Shown: positions 32,218-44,102 of the stretch, in pieces
Layout: each line of letters starts with the position of its first letter
How positions within the stretch are numbered: position 1 is the stretch's first letter
Source of the DNA: Diphasiastrum complanatum
Taxonomy: Eukaryota; Streptophyta; Lycopodiopsida; Lycopodiales; Lycopodiaceae
Length of the DNA: 64,000 nucleotides
Direction: 5' to 3'
Assembly: GCA_029204225.1 (NCBI GenBank)
Contig: CM055106.1
Coordinates: 46,880,633 to 46,944,632 of the forward strand
The notes under the pieces: model-generated
The model's database searches: none
The model's input: the letters and a program-made list of their open reading frames with translations, nothing else
Told to the model about the DNA's origin: nothing
Translations under genes and position numbers: made by a program

Positions 32218-34452
32218 TGTAAGAGATCCTAACACCATAGTAGGGCAAACACTAACTGATCCCCCCAGCCTTGCCTACTCCCTGATATGGAGCAAGCCCC
32301 TCCTAGCCTAGTGTGAGGCCTGGTAGCATGCGTACTGCCAAGTGTCGGCCACGTGGCTCTGAAGTGTCCGACTGCACGTCGGGACGCAACGTGGGGCCCC
32401 ATCTTGCTGATAGGGTCCCTAGGCTGTGTTAGGCCCGCCATGGCTATGGACCGTGCCGGGGAACACTACTCACACTGTCTTGCCCTGTTGGTCATGTACG
32501 CTGGACACGACCCTGACTATGGTATCTGACCTATCTGTGTTCTCTAGGGTTCGGCACTGGTTACGAGCACATAACACTCCCTCCCCCTTAAGAACCGTCT
32601 TGGTCCTCTAAGACAAAGTCTGGAAAAATCTTGCGAAGGACGCTGCCTCTTTCCCAAGTGGCATTCTCAACAGGCTGATCATTCCACTTAACCAGATATT
32701 CTCGGTATAGAGTATGACGAGTCTGCGTCTCTCTACTATCAAGAATCTCCTCTGGTTCATGTGGAGGTTGTTGAGGATCCAATGGGAGAACTAGAACACT
32801 GTCTACGCTTAGCATGTTCTATCATCTGGTTTAGGTCCTCTAAAAAGTTTCTGGCTGCTTCAACTTTTTCTTGTTTAAACCTTACAGTTGTGGGTGAGCA
32901 TGGCTGAAAACCGTACATCAGCATAAATGGGATGTATCCCATAGCTGAATGTTTGGTACTGTTGTAAGCAAACTCTAATATTGAGAGATACTCCTCCCAA
33001 TTAGTGACGTATGGACGAAGCATATCCTCCAGCACCTGATTTACTCTTTCTGTTTGACCGTCCATCTGTGGATGGTCGGTAGTACTCATATTAAGTTTAG
33101 TATGGAGATGATGGAATACTGCCCTCCAAAAATTTCCATTAAACTTACTGTCCCGGTCGCTGACTATGCCGGAAGGTAGACCATACAATTTAAATAGCCC
33201 GTCTACAAACAACCTCGCTAACTCTGGAGCTCTAAAACTTGTTTTGGTCGGAATAAAATGAGCCATTTTGGTCAGACGGTCAACTGTGACCCATATAGCG
33301 TCATTATTCTTTTGGGTTTTAGGCAGGCCTACTATAAAATCCACGGAGATACTCTCCCATTTACCAGCTGGTATATCTAAGGGCTGTAACAACCCTCCTG
33401 CCTTTAAACACTCTGCTTTATTTACTTGACATTTCTGGCAACTGGTCACATATTGTTGGACGTCCTTTTTCATACTGGGCCAGAAGAATTGCCTACGAAG
33501 AAGCTCATAGGTCTTCTGAATGCCTGGGTGCCCCGCACTAGGATTGTCATGACACTCATATAGGACCTGTTGCCTATAATCCTCTGAATTGGGGAAACAT
33601 ACTCTATCTCTATAGAGCAAGTAAATGGAATACTGTTTCCATTTGAATCCTTGGTCAACCGACCCTCAACCGCTGGGGTTTGCTTCAATAATACAGGCTC
33701 TGAATCCTCAATGTCATTTGACGTATACTCGGACTCATCATCATCCTCAACGGAAGCTGCCGTATTCTTGGATGAACTGGCACCAGCCTCGGGAATTGGC
33801 TCTAGAGTCTGTAACTGTTTGCTCTGGACTGAGTTCCAGATAGTAGAGAAGAATGCATCATGCTAGCACTTCCCTCTCAAGGACTCGAGTAACTCATTAC
33901 GAATCTGAGTAAAACTCAGCTCGTTTATCATAGGCATTCTACTAAGGGCATCTGTTACTGTATTGAATTTCCCCCGTCTATATCTGATAGACATATCAAA
34001 CTCTTGCATCAACTCTGCCCAACAAGCTTTCCGACCTCCAAGCTCAGGTTGATTGCAAAGGTATCTGAGACTTTCATGGTCTGTCAGGACCTCAAAGTTG
34101 GCACCATACAAATAATGCCTCCAAGTCTTAAGGGCATGAACTATGGAGAAGAGTATTTTGCTGTAAAGAACTGGAAATAGAACTTTCAGGAATAAACTGA
34201 AAGTCACATAAGAATACCTGATGGTCGTCGTCTCCGATTAGCTGACAGAGCTTTGAACTGCAGACCATAGGGCTGTTGGGAACATCATGCTCCCCATGCA
34301 ACTGGATCTCTCGGCCTTTATGCTGAAAGCTAAGGGTGTTTCCTAATAATTTCTGTGGAGGGAAGGTCCCAAGCTGTAGAGCCAATCTCTCCCGAGAACA
34401 ACATCTGTACGATCCAGGTGCATTATCTGAAAGTTTATTTCAACTTGGTACC
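32218..34452 (-). mobile_element. Gypsy chromovirus copy 2, 3' part
   Basis: Same family as copy 1. The 3' LTR is 32218-32576, followed in reverse by chromodomain, integrase, H2C2, part of RNase H and part of the protease. Gypsy copy 3 interrupts it at 34453. A gag and leader piece at 40505-41533 is probably the rest of the same insertion. Several segments are missing; it is older and more decayed than copy 1. Confidence 0.8.
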
Positions 34453-34810
34453 TGTTACGAGCTCGTGACCAATGCCGAACCCTAGAGAACACAGATAGGT
34501 CAGATACCACAGTCAGGGTCGTGTTCAGCGTACACGACCAACAGGGCAAGACAATGTGAGTAGTGTGCCCCAGCACGGTCCATAGCCATGGCGGGCCTAA
34601 CACAGCCTAGGGACCCTGTCAGCAGGATAGGGCTCCCAGTTGGGTCCCGACGTGCAGTCGGCCACGTTAGTGACACGTGGCCGACACTTGGCAGTTGCAT
34701 GCTACCAGGTCTCACACTGGTCTAGGAAGGGCTTGCTCCATATCAGGGAGTAGGCAAGGTTGGGTGGATCAATTAGTGTTGGCCCTACTGTGGTGTTAGG
34801 ATCTATTACA
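34453..34810 (+). repeat. Gypsy copy 3, 5' LTR (358 bp)
   Basis: TGTTACGAGC...TATTACA, the reverse complement of the LTR type at 24779, followed after one base by TGGTATCAGAGCC. Confidence 0.9.
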
Positions 34811-35715
34811 CTGGTATCAGAGCCATCTCCATCTTTGGGAGCTAAGTAGCAGTAGGGAGAAAGTAGAGAGAGTGCTCAGAATCTCTTAAAAACTTTGGTA
34901 AATAGGAGAGACAGATCCAGAGCTGGAGGAGTAGCTTTCTACTGTGAAAATCTCCGTTGAATCATCTTCCTTTCAGTTGGAATATGAGTTAGATTTCTGA
35001 GACAGATCCATCGTTGTAGAGACAGCTATTTGACAAGGCAATTTCAGTAAAATTCTGAGTCATCTGAGCGGAATTTCAAGGGAAAAGGATGGGCAGATCC
35101 ATCTCTGTATAGCTAGCCCTCAGATCTGAAAATTGTAGCAAGTTCTGAGTAGATTAGAGTAAGTTCTAATCAGAAATAGAGTAGCAGGGTCAGCGCTTGA
35201 CAGGGAGTTGAAAAGTTGGATTTTCATCCCTGATTTCTGAGATTTCTCAGTAGTTTGAACTTCAAGCTAGATTGCCACAGACCAGCGACCTATTACCTGA
35301 GGTCAGATCAGAGATTCAAGCGAGTATTGGGCCTTGAATTTCAGAAAATTGGCCAGATAGGTGGCTGTCCAGTCAGCGAGGGTAGAGACACAAAAAATTC
35401 CGGATTTCTTGTTGTAAAATTCCGGTTTTCACTCAGTTTGTTGGAGCCCCACACCTGAAATCAGATCAGTCAGCTGCTCAAATCAAGCACCGGGAAATTT
35501 GGCACCATTTTGAAGCTTCAAACTGGCATTTTCCGGGACAGCAGGTCTGAAATCTTGGGGAAAAGAGCTGAGAGGGTTCCTCTTCGTAATTTCTTTGGAA
35601 GTACAGTCCTCACAAACAGCTAAGTCATCTTTCCTTTCCCTTGTACAGTTATAAATTAGTCTTTTAGACTTTTTTTTCCTTCAGAAGTTAAGGTACCTCT
35701 CTTTCAGTTCCGAAG

Positions 35716-38700
35716 ATGACCACTCCTCAGGGACCTGATCAACCCCCGGAGAGAGGCTTCGACGAACTTGAAACAGAAGCCTTGGCTTACAGTAAAGGGA
35801 AGGAACCTACGGAATTGGAAGAATAGGAACAGTTCGCCGAAGAACTCGACGAACTGGTTACCAAGGAGCAGTTTCTCCAATTGGTAACAGAAGTGGATGA
35901 ACTGAAGTTGGCATTAGCCAATTTCAAGTCCAGTGTGGATGACTCATTCGCTGAACACAAAGGTTTGATTTTGAGTTCCGCGAAAGGAAGTCTTCCCTCC
36001 ACTTCTTAGTTGTCCCCTTCTCCACTTCCATCAGTTTCGGGTGAGACTTTACGGTCTCACCCCAGTGTCTTTAAAGATTAAAGCCTCCTACTTAATGGGC
36101 AAGAGAAGGATAGAAATGCAGATATTCTACAAACCTTCCTCAGCAAATGGAAGAACATTCATGCTCTTAAACAGACCCCTGACCATTTGCCCGCTATTGA
36201 GGCCAGTCTTTCCCTAGGGCCTATGGCCTATAAGTGGTGGTTAAATCTCCAGGAGACTGGGCAGACTCCCCGGTCATGGAAAGCTTTTGAAGAAGCTTTC
36301 CTAAGAGAATTTCTACCAAAAAATGAACTGGATAGAGCCTGGGAAGCCTGGGAAAGAACAGTAATGGATAAATCCCTCATCCAATATATCTCGTAGTATC
36401 GAGAAGCAATTTTAAAGATTAAAAATATGGATGACTATCAGAAAATCAGGGGATTTGTCCGTGGCCTCAAAGATGAATATAAAGTAGAGGTCCAGAGAAA
36501 CTCGCCTACTACCCTTGAGCAAGCTCTCAGATATGCTCAAATCTATGATGATTCAGTGGGTAGGAAGAAGGCGAGACAACAGCCACTTTCTGAGCAGCCT
36601 TCTCAGAAAGACTTTCAATTTAAAAAGAAATTTTTAAAAAGAAAGAAAGAAGACAAATTTAAAAGTGAAGCTCCTCAAAAACGCCCTTCACTCATACAGC
36701 CCTTAAAACCAGATGATTTTGAGAAAGCCAAACAAGAACGTTTGTGCTTTGTGTGTATGGGCAAGGGACACACAGTCAAACAGTGTCCCAAGGGGCCTTT
36801 CACTAAAAAAGATAAGAAAGATAAGAAACAAGTTCATCTTGTTCAGACTGTAAGTTTCCCCAGTGACTCGGCAGCTTCCGAGATCAAAGTGTATCATGAA
36901 GATCATGAACATTGTTGCCAGCTGACCTCTGCAATGCTAGCGAGACCCTTCAGCTTTGGGTCGCATGACCTAGTACGTATGCATGGGAAAGTTGGTAACC
37001 AGTCAGTAAGAGTTATGGTTGATGATGGGGCAACCCATAATTTCATCAACTACACCCTGGTTAAAAAGCTTAAACTTCCAGAAGTACCTAGTCAGCATAG
37101 GTACATAGTTTCATTAGCTAAGGGTGAAGATAAAAAAATATGGCAAACTATGGTAAGTAACTTAAATCTTGGTATTCAGGGGTACCAAGATGAAATAAAC
37201 TTTCAGATAATGCACCTGGATCGCACAGACATTGTTCTCGGGAGAGATTGGCTCTACAATTTAGGACCTTCCCTCCACCGAAACTATCTGGAGAACACCC
37301 TCAGCTTTCAGTATAAAGGCCAAGAGATCCAGTTGCATGGGGAGCATGATGTTCCCAACAGTCCTATGGTCTGCACTTCAGAGCTCTGTCAGCTAATCGG
37401 AGACGAAGACCATCAGGTATTCTTATTTGACTTTCAGTTTATTCCTAAAGTTTCTATTTCCAGTTCTATACAGCAGAAAATCAGTAAATTAGAAACTTTA
37501 TTGTCTAAATTTAAAGATGTTTTTCCTGAAGATTTGCCACATGGTTTACCACCTAGCAGAGAGGTAGATCATGTAATAAACCTAGTACCAGGTACAGCAC
37601 CTGTTTCTAAACCTCCGTATCGGGTCAGCCGAACAGAGGATGAAGAAATAACTAGGCAGTTAACAAATTATTTTGGGAATGGCCAAATTCAGACCCGTAG
37701 TTCACCATGGGCCTCACCAGTCCTTTTGGTGAAAAAGAAAGAGGGATCTATGCGTCTTTGCGTAGATTACAAAGCCTTCAATAAAGTCACAATTAAGAAT
37801 AAGTGCCCTATGCCTCGGGCAGACGAGTTGTTTGATCAACTCGACGGGGCTAAATTTTTCAATAAAATAGATCTCAGATCGGGATATCATCAAGTCCGTA
37901 TAAAGTCGGAAGATGTCTCGAAAACAACTTTTAGGACTCGTCACGGTCATTATGAGTTTAAGGTGATGCCACAATGCTCCAGCTACCTTTATGACCTTGA
38001 TGAACATTGTCCTCAGACCATACTTGGGTAAGTTTGTAGTCGTATTTTTAGATGATATCCTCGTCTACAGCAAAACGAGGAAGGAGCATTTAAAACACCT
38101 CAGAAAGGTGTTTCGACTGCTCAGAAAGCATAAGCTTTATGCTAAACAATCCAAGTGTGAATTCTTCGTTGAAGAAGTAGCATATTTGGGTCACATTATC
38201 TCGTCAGATGGGATTAAGATGGACCCGAATAAGGTTAAAGCCATACTTAGTTGGCTGAGACCTCAGAATATTTTAGAACTTCAGATTTTTCTTGGTTTGG
38301 CGGGATATTACAGACGATTTGTCAAGGAATATGCTCAGATAGCAGTTCCCATGACAAATCTTCTTAAGGGGAAGGGAAAGGAGTTCATTTGGGAGTCCGC
38401 ACAGCAGGAGAGCTTTGATGCTCTCAAAACAGCTTTAGCTACAGCACCAGTTCTAAAAGTCGTCGACCCCAATCAGCCATTTGTGGTCTAAACAGATGCT
38501 AGCGACTTTGCAGTTGGTGCTGTGCTAACTCAGGGTGGACGACAAGTTGCGTTCGAGAGTAAAAAACTCGATCCAGCTCAGACTAGGTACAGTGCCTATG
38601 AAAAGGAACTCTTTTCTATAGTCCATGCCCTTAAGACTTGGAGGCATTATTTGTATGGTGCCAACTTTGAGGTCCTGACAGACCATGAAGGTCTCAGATA

Positions 38701-40480
38701 CCTTTGCAATCAACCTGAGGTTAGAGGTCGGAAAGCTCGTTGGGCAGAGTTGATGCAAGAGTTTGACATGTCTATCAGATATAGACGTGGAAAATTCAAT
38801 ACAGTAGCAGATGCCTTTAGTAGAATGCCTATGATAAACGAACTGAGTTTTACTCAGATTCGTAATGAGTTACTCGAGTCCTTGAGAGGGAAATGCCAGC
38901 ATGATGCATTCTTCTCTACTATCTGGAACTCAATCCAGAGCAGACAGTTACAGACTCCAGAACCGGTTCCCGGGGCTGGTGCCAGTTCATCCAAGAATAC
39001 GGCAGCTTCCGTTGAGGATGATGTTGAGTTCGAGTATACGTCGTCAGATGACGTTGAGGATTCTGAGCCTGTATTACCCAAGCAAACCCCAGTGGTTGAG
39101 GGTCAGTTGACTCAAGGATTCAAATGGAAACAGTATTCCATTTACTTGCTCTATAGAGATAGAGTATGTGTCCCCAATTCAGAGGATTATAGGCAGCAGG
39201 TCCTATATGAATGTCATGACAATCCTAGTGCGGGACACCCAGGCATACGAAAGACCTATGAGCTTCTTCGTAGGCAATTTTTCTGGCCCATTATGAAAAA
39301 GGACGTCCAACAGTATGTAACCAGTTGCCAGAAATGTCAAGTAAACAAAGCAGAGCGTTTAAAGGCAGGAGGGTTGTTGCAACCCTTAGAAATACCAACT
39401 GGTAAATGGGAGAGTATCTCCATGGATTTTATAGTAGGCCTACCTAAAACCCAAAAGGGTAATGATGCTATATGGGTCACAGTTGACCGTTTGACCAAAA
39501 TGGCTCATTTCATTCCGACCAAAACAACCGTTAGAGCTCTAGAGGTAGCGAGGTTGTTTGTAGACGGGCTATTTGAATTGTACGGTCTACCTTCCGGCAT
39601 AGTCAGCGACCGGGACAGTAAGTTTACTGAAAATTTTTGGAGGGCAGCATTCCATCATCTCCATACTAAACTTAATATGAGTACCGCCGACCATCCATAG
39701 ACGGACGGTTAAACAGAAAGGGTAAATCAAGTGCTGGAGGATACGCTTCGTGCATACGTCAGCAAAAAGCAGACTAATTGGGAGGAGTATCTCTCGATAT
39801 TAGAGTTTGCTTACAACAGTACCAAACATTCAGCTACGGGATACAGCCCATTTATGCTGATGTACGGTTTTCAGCCACGCTCACCCACAGCTGTAGGGTT
39901 TAAACAAGAAAAAGTTGAAGCAGCCAAAAACATTTTAGAGGACCTAAACCAGATGATAGAACATGCTAAGCGTAGCATTAGGCAGTCCCAGGATCGAGCC
40001 AGGCATTATGCAGATCCACACAGACGGGATGTGCAGTTCTCCACTGGTGAGAAAGTCTACTTGAGAGTCCCAGTTGACTCTAAAACCCTCAAATCAGGAG
40101 TGTGTGCTAAGTTGTCTCCAAGGTATTGTGGTCCCTTTACCATCAGTAGGAGACTAGGCGAGGTCACCCATGAACTAGAACTCCCACACAGCAGTAAGGT
40201 TTTTCCAGTCTTTCATGTAAGTCAGTTACAAAAAGCCTTAACCAGATCAGACAATCGGGTAGGGGACAGTGTTCTAGTTCTCCCATTGGATCCTCAGCAA
40301 CCTCCACATGAACCAGAGGAGATTCTTGATAGTAGAGAGTCGCAGACTCGTCATACTCTATACTGAGAATATCTGGTTAAGTGGAATGATCAACCTGTTG
40401 AGAATGCCACTTGGGAAAGAGGCAGCGACCTTCGCAAGATTTTTCCAGACTTTGTCTTAGAGGACCAAGACGGTTCTTAA
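35716..40480 (+). pseudogene. Gypsy copy 3 gag-pol region
   Basis: Same domain order as copy 1 and highly similar to it: gag (MTTPQGPDQP), [12 protein letters not shown] protease, [11 protein letters not shown], RNase H, integrase and chromodomain ending FVLEDQDGS. Several breaks. Confidence 0.85.
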
Positions 40481-40504
40481 GGGAAAGAGGGTGTCACGAG
40501 CTCG

Positions 40505-41533
40505 TTTAAGAGCATGAATGTTCTTCCATTTGCTGAGGAAGGTTTGTAGAATGTCTGTGTTTCTATCCTTCTCTTCCCCAATAAAAGTAGGAGGCTTTAA
40601 GTCTTTAAAGACACTGGGGTGAGACCGCATAGGCTCACCGAAAACTGATGGAAGTGGAGAAGGGGACAACTGAGAAGTGGAGGGAAGACTTCCTTTCGCG
40701 GAACTCAAAATCAAACCTTTGAGTTCAGCGAACGAGTCGTCCACACTGGACTTGAAATTGGCTAACGCCAACTTCACTTCATCCACTTCTGTTACCAACT
40801 GGAGAAACTGCTCCTTGGTAACCAATTCGTCGAGTTCTTCAGCGAATTGTTCCTGTTCTTCAACTTCCATGGGTTCTTTCCCCTTACTGAACCTCAGGGA
40901 TTCCGTTTCTAGTTCATCAATGCCTCTTGTCAGGGGTTGATCAGGTCCCGGAGAAGTGGTCATTTTCAGAGATAGAAAAGGAGTGCCTGACGTTTCCTCT
41001 CAAAAAAAAGTCGAAAAGACTAATTTATAACTATACAAAAGAGGGAAAGAAAACTTAACTGCTTCTGTGGACTGTACTTCCAAAGAAAATATCAAGAAAA
41101 GCCCTCTCAGCTCTTCTACTGCAGATGTCAGACCTGCTGTCCGGAAAAATCAGAATTCAAAGCTCAAATTTGTAGGATATAATCTAATTTGAACCTCTGA
41201 CCACCCTCGCTGATTGAGCTGTGGGTCTGCTGCTCCAAAAGACTCAGGTTTGAAGCCCAAAACGTGCTCTGGATTTCTGAATTTATAGAGGGAACTGCTC
41301 GCTGATCTGACTGACATTCTATCTGAGATTTCTGATCTGAAAAACAGATGTGAAGGCTCAAAAAATATTTAAACCTCCAGTTTGGGGTTACTGGCTGCCC
41401 TCGCTGCCTGACCAGGAATGTTGCTACTCTTACTTTGAGACCCAAAATCCCTCTCAAAATCTGATTTTCTAGCAACACCTTCAGCGCTTGACCTGCACCC
41501 AAGATACTGTCTCAGATCTGCTCCAAATTCCGG
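40505..41533 (-). mobile_element. Gypsy copy 2, gag and leader piece
   Basis: Minus-strand gag N-terminus (MTTSPGPDQP, EQFAEELDELVTKEQFLQLV) and untranslated leader of the same family, with no 5' LTR. It runs directly into hAT sequence at 41534. Probably the 5' side of the insertion at 32218. Confidence 0.7.
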
Positions 41534-43117
41534 TATGAGTTCATGGACAGGCTGGGCGAGCAGTTCAGTCTATGCACGACCATTAGCCCAGAGAGGTATA
41601 TCGTCGATGCTTATTACTTAAACCTTACTAGTTACTAGTTGGTAATAACTTTTAAGTTAGTAAATTGTAAGTTGTAACTAATGCTTGAATCATCATTAAA
41701 TCAATTTATCATTCAACATTCATGATTGAAGATTCAAGATTCAAATTTCAATTGTAGTATGTAGTATGTACTATAATTATTAATGTGTCTTGCAGGCTTG
41801 AGGAGGTCTGGCTCCTTTGGCAGAGCAAGTGGGAGTGGTTTCATAGGCCCCTGCATGCCATGGCCCACATACTCCATCCACTTTGGAGGAGTGAGCAACA
41901 GTACACAGATAGGGAGCTCAGGGATGGCTGGAATGCCTATATCTCCGAGTTGATCCTGATGTACGCGAGCAGGCTAACCTGCTAGATGAGCTCCAAATTT
42001 TCAGGCAGGAGACCTTGGAGTTCGCCACTGGCCCTGCACTTTTGAGAGACGGTAATAAACTGAACATGTTCCATTACGATTTAAACTTCACATTTTACTG
42101 CACAATTACTCAATCACATGAGTGGTCGAAGTTTGGGATTGATGTCCCCAAATTGTGTCGCCTTGCCATCAGGACTCTCTCACAGGATTGCACTGCAGTC
42201 GCTTGTGAGAAAAACCGGAGTGTCCATTCCCTGATTCACATGAAGAAGAGGAATCGACTCTCCTCTGCACAGTTGGAGAGGTTGGTGTACGTACACGCCA
42301 ACCTGAGACGATTGGGTAAACTCCAGACCACCACAAAGCCTATCTAGGTAAGCCATATATTATAATTTCTAACATGTGATCCCAATTAGTAGATACCAGA
42401 TAGATCATAGTAGACTATAGCTAAATTTAAACTTTTGTCGGCCCTCCAAATTTTGTCTTGATTTCAATGTGCATTGTGACATGTGCATAGGTTAATCCCA
42501 ATGAGATCAATGTGGCAAAGGTTCCAGATTTGCCACCAAAAGACCAGGCAGAGGAGGACGTGTACGCATTCCTCCATGAGGAGGCTATGCAGAGTGCAGG
42601 TGAGAAATTAGGATTTAGCTCTTAGTACTTGCTATTTGGTTGACAACTTGACCAATGACGTTGCATGCTTCAGGCTTGTAAGTTGTCAGTTCAAAGTTGA
42701 TAGTGTGTCACTTGTCTAGGGTCTTGAATTGTCTAGACTGAGTAGACTCTAAGGTCTTGAATTAAATTCTCAAAGTTCGAACTAATTATTGTAATTTACT
42801 AATTTGCGGGCAATAATACGTTAGTCCCTCCTTGTGTGCAGGACCTGTCACTCGAGTAGAGCGCAGGAGAGGGCACGAGCTCCCATGCTCACAGCCCTGA
42901 CGACAAGTCTGAGTCTGAGGCATCTTCAGGGTTAGAGTCCTCAGAGGAGGAGTATGTGGATGAGGAGTCCGAGGAGAGCGGGGATGAGGATGAGGATGAG
43001 GATGAGGGGCATCATACCTCTGCCTCCGATGAGGATTTCGCAACTGCCACTCGAGAGACCACAACAGGCTCCACAGCACCAGCAAGTAGGAGAAGACTTA
43101 GGCGTAGGAGAGCTTAG
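41534..43117 (+). pseudogene. hAT A 3' exons: dimerisation domain and acidic tail
   Basis: Exon remnants in order: YEFMDRLGEQFSLCTTISPE (41534-41600), EEVWLLWQSKWEWFHRPLHA (41796-42051), the hAT dimerisation exon with VPKLCRLAIRTLSQDCTAVA and HMKKRNRLSSAQLERLVYVH (42123-42347), VNPNEINVAKVPDLPPKDQ (42491-42599), and a last exon (42842-43117) with a Glu/Asp/Ser-rich tail, a run of Asp/Glu and a basic end RRRLRRRRA. Splice signals are good. A frame change and in-frame stops disrupt it, and sequence before 41534 is missing next to the gypsy. Confidence 0.8.
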
Positions 43118-44094
43118 AGTGCTCAGTGTACATTATTGTAGATTAGTTACTAGTAGTCTCGATTTTGTAGATAGATCATAGTAGTTGTAATTACATAGTA
43201 TTGATGAGCATTGACTCTTGAGTTGTTTACATATCATGATTTATCATCAGACATGTCACATGTGGCATTACATTGGTGACCGGACTCATGAGGCACCTGG
43301 CATATGTATTTACTATTATGTTATGAATCATGATATATTGTGGATTCTCATTTTTGATTCCTGATGTTAACTGTAGTTTGTTAGTCGATTATCTAATATC
43401 AGGATTTAGTAATTGCTAATGGTTTACCGTTTTACAATTTTGATTTTGGTATTTAACGTATAATGTTACATATAGAATGTTCAATGTTGAATGATGAATC
43501 TAAGTTTAAAGTTTCTAACCTGAATTTTTTTGGCTTTCTCAAGCATTGTCATAACCTTCTTGTTTATTCTTTTCTCCGATCTCAACATTGCAAATAAGTT
43601 TGAACTTCAACTTTCAACTTTGAAACAAAATTACAATCTACGGTCCTATGGTCTACCTAGCTACCATATCAGACTAGTCACTATTATCAGCTCTGAGCTC
43701 AAATTTCAATTTTACTCCTAAACCCTAAGTTCCAAGTGGCAAGTTCCAACTCCACAGTCTCCTTAGCAAGCAGATCCTTGTACCCAGGATATGGTTACAA
43801 CTTACTGCAGTTCTCTTAAACCTGGGTCATTATGTTTTGATACGACAGATCACATTGCACAAGAGATCTGATTATCCTGATATCTGTAAATTTAGAGGAA
43901 ACTGTGTAGCTATTAAGTATCTGTACAGTGAGTATATGACTTGTACATCAAAGATAATTATTGTTTTTTGAAAAATGAAAAAAACAAGTTCGAACCATTT
44001 TTCGATTCAAACCTGGCCTGTCGGTTCGAACCTGAAAGAGTCTGATAGAATCGGTCGGTTCAAATCGACCTGTTCGAATCGGGGTGTAACCTTG
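43118..44094 (+). other. hAT A 3' non-coding end
   Basis: AT-rich 3' region ending in GGTTCGAA-type subterminal repeats (about 43990-44080) and the terminal GTGTAACCTTG. The same arrangement ends hAT B at 46080. Confidence 0.75.
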
Positions 44095-44102
44095 GTTACT
44101 AG
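44095..44102 (+). repeat. 8-bp target duplication of hAT A, right copy (GTTACTAG)
   Basis: Matches 18904-18911 exactly. Confidence 0.93.

Larger units (their letters stand above)
34453..40504 (+). mobile_element. Gypsy chromovirus copy 3, inserted head-on into copy 2
   Basis: + strand. The 5' LTR is 34453-34810 (358 bp), a Met primer site lies at 34812-34824, and the leader runs to 35715. Gag starts at 35716, with CCHC ~36745, protease ~37020, RT ~37600-38090, RNase H ~38490-38790, integrase ~39120-39950 and chromodomain to 40480. A purine tract then leads to only the first ~13 bases of the 3' LTR. Same family as copies 1 and 2. It is broken in several places. Confidence 0.88.

Noticed and set aside
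42786-43085. His/Pro-rich ORF opposite the hAT acidic tail, and its twin at 44858-45088
   Set aside because: Antisense shadow of the Asp/Glu-rich exon.
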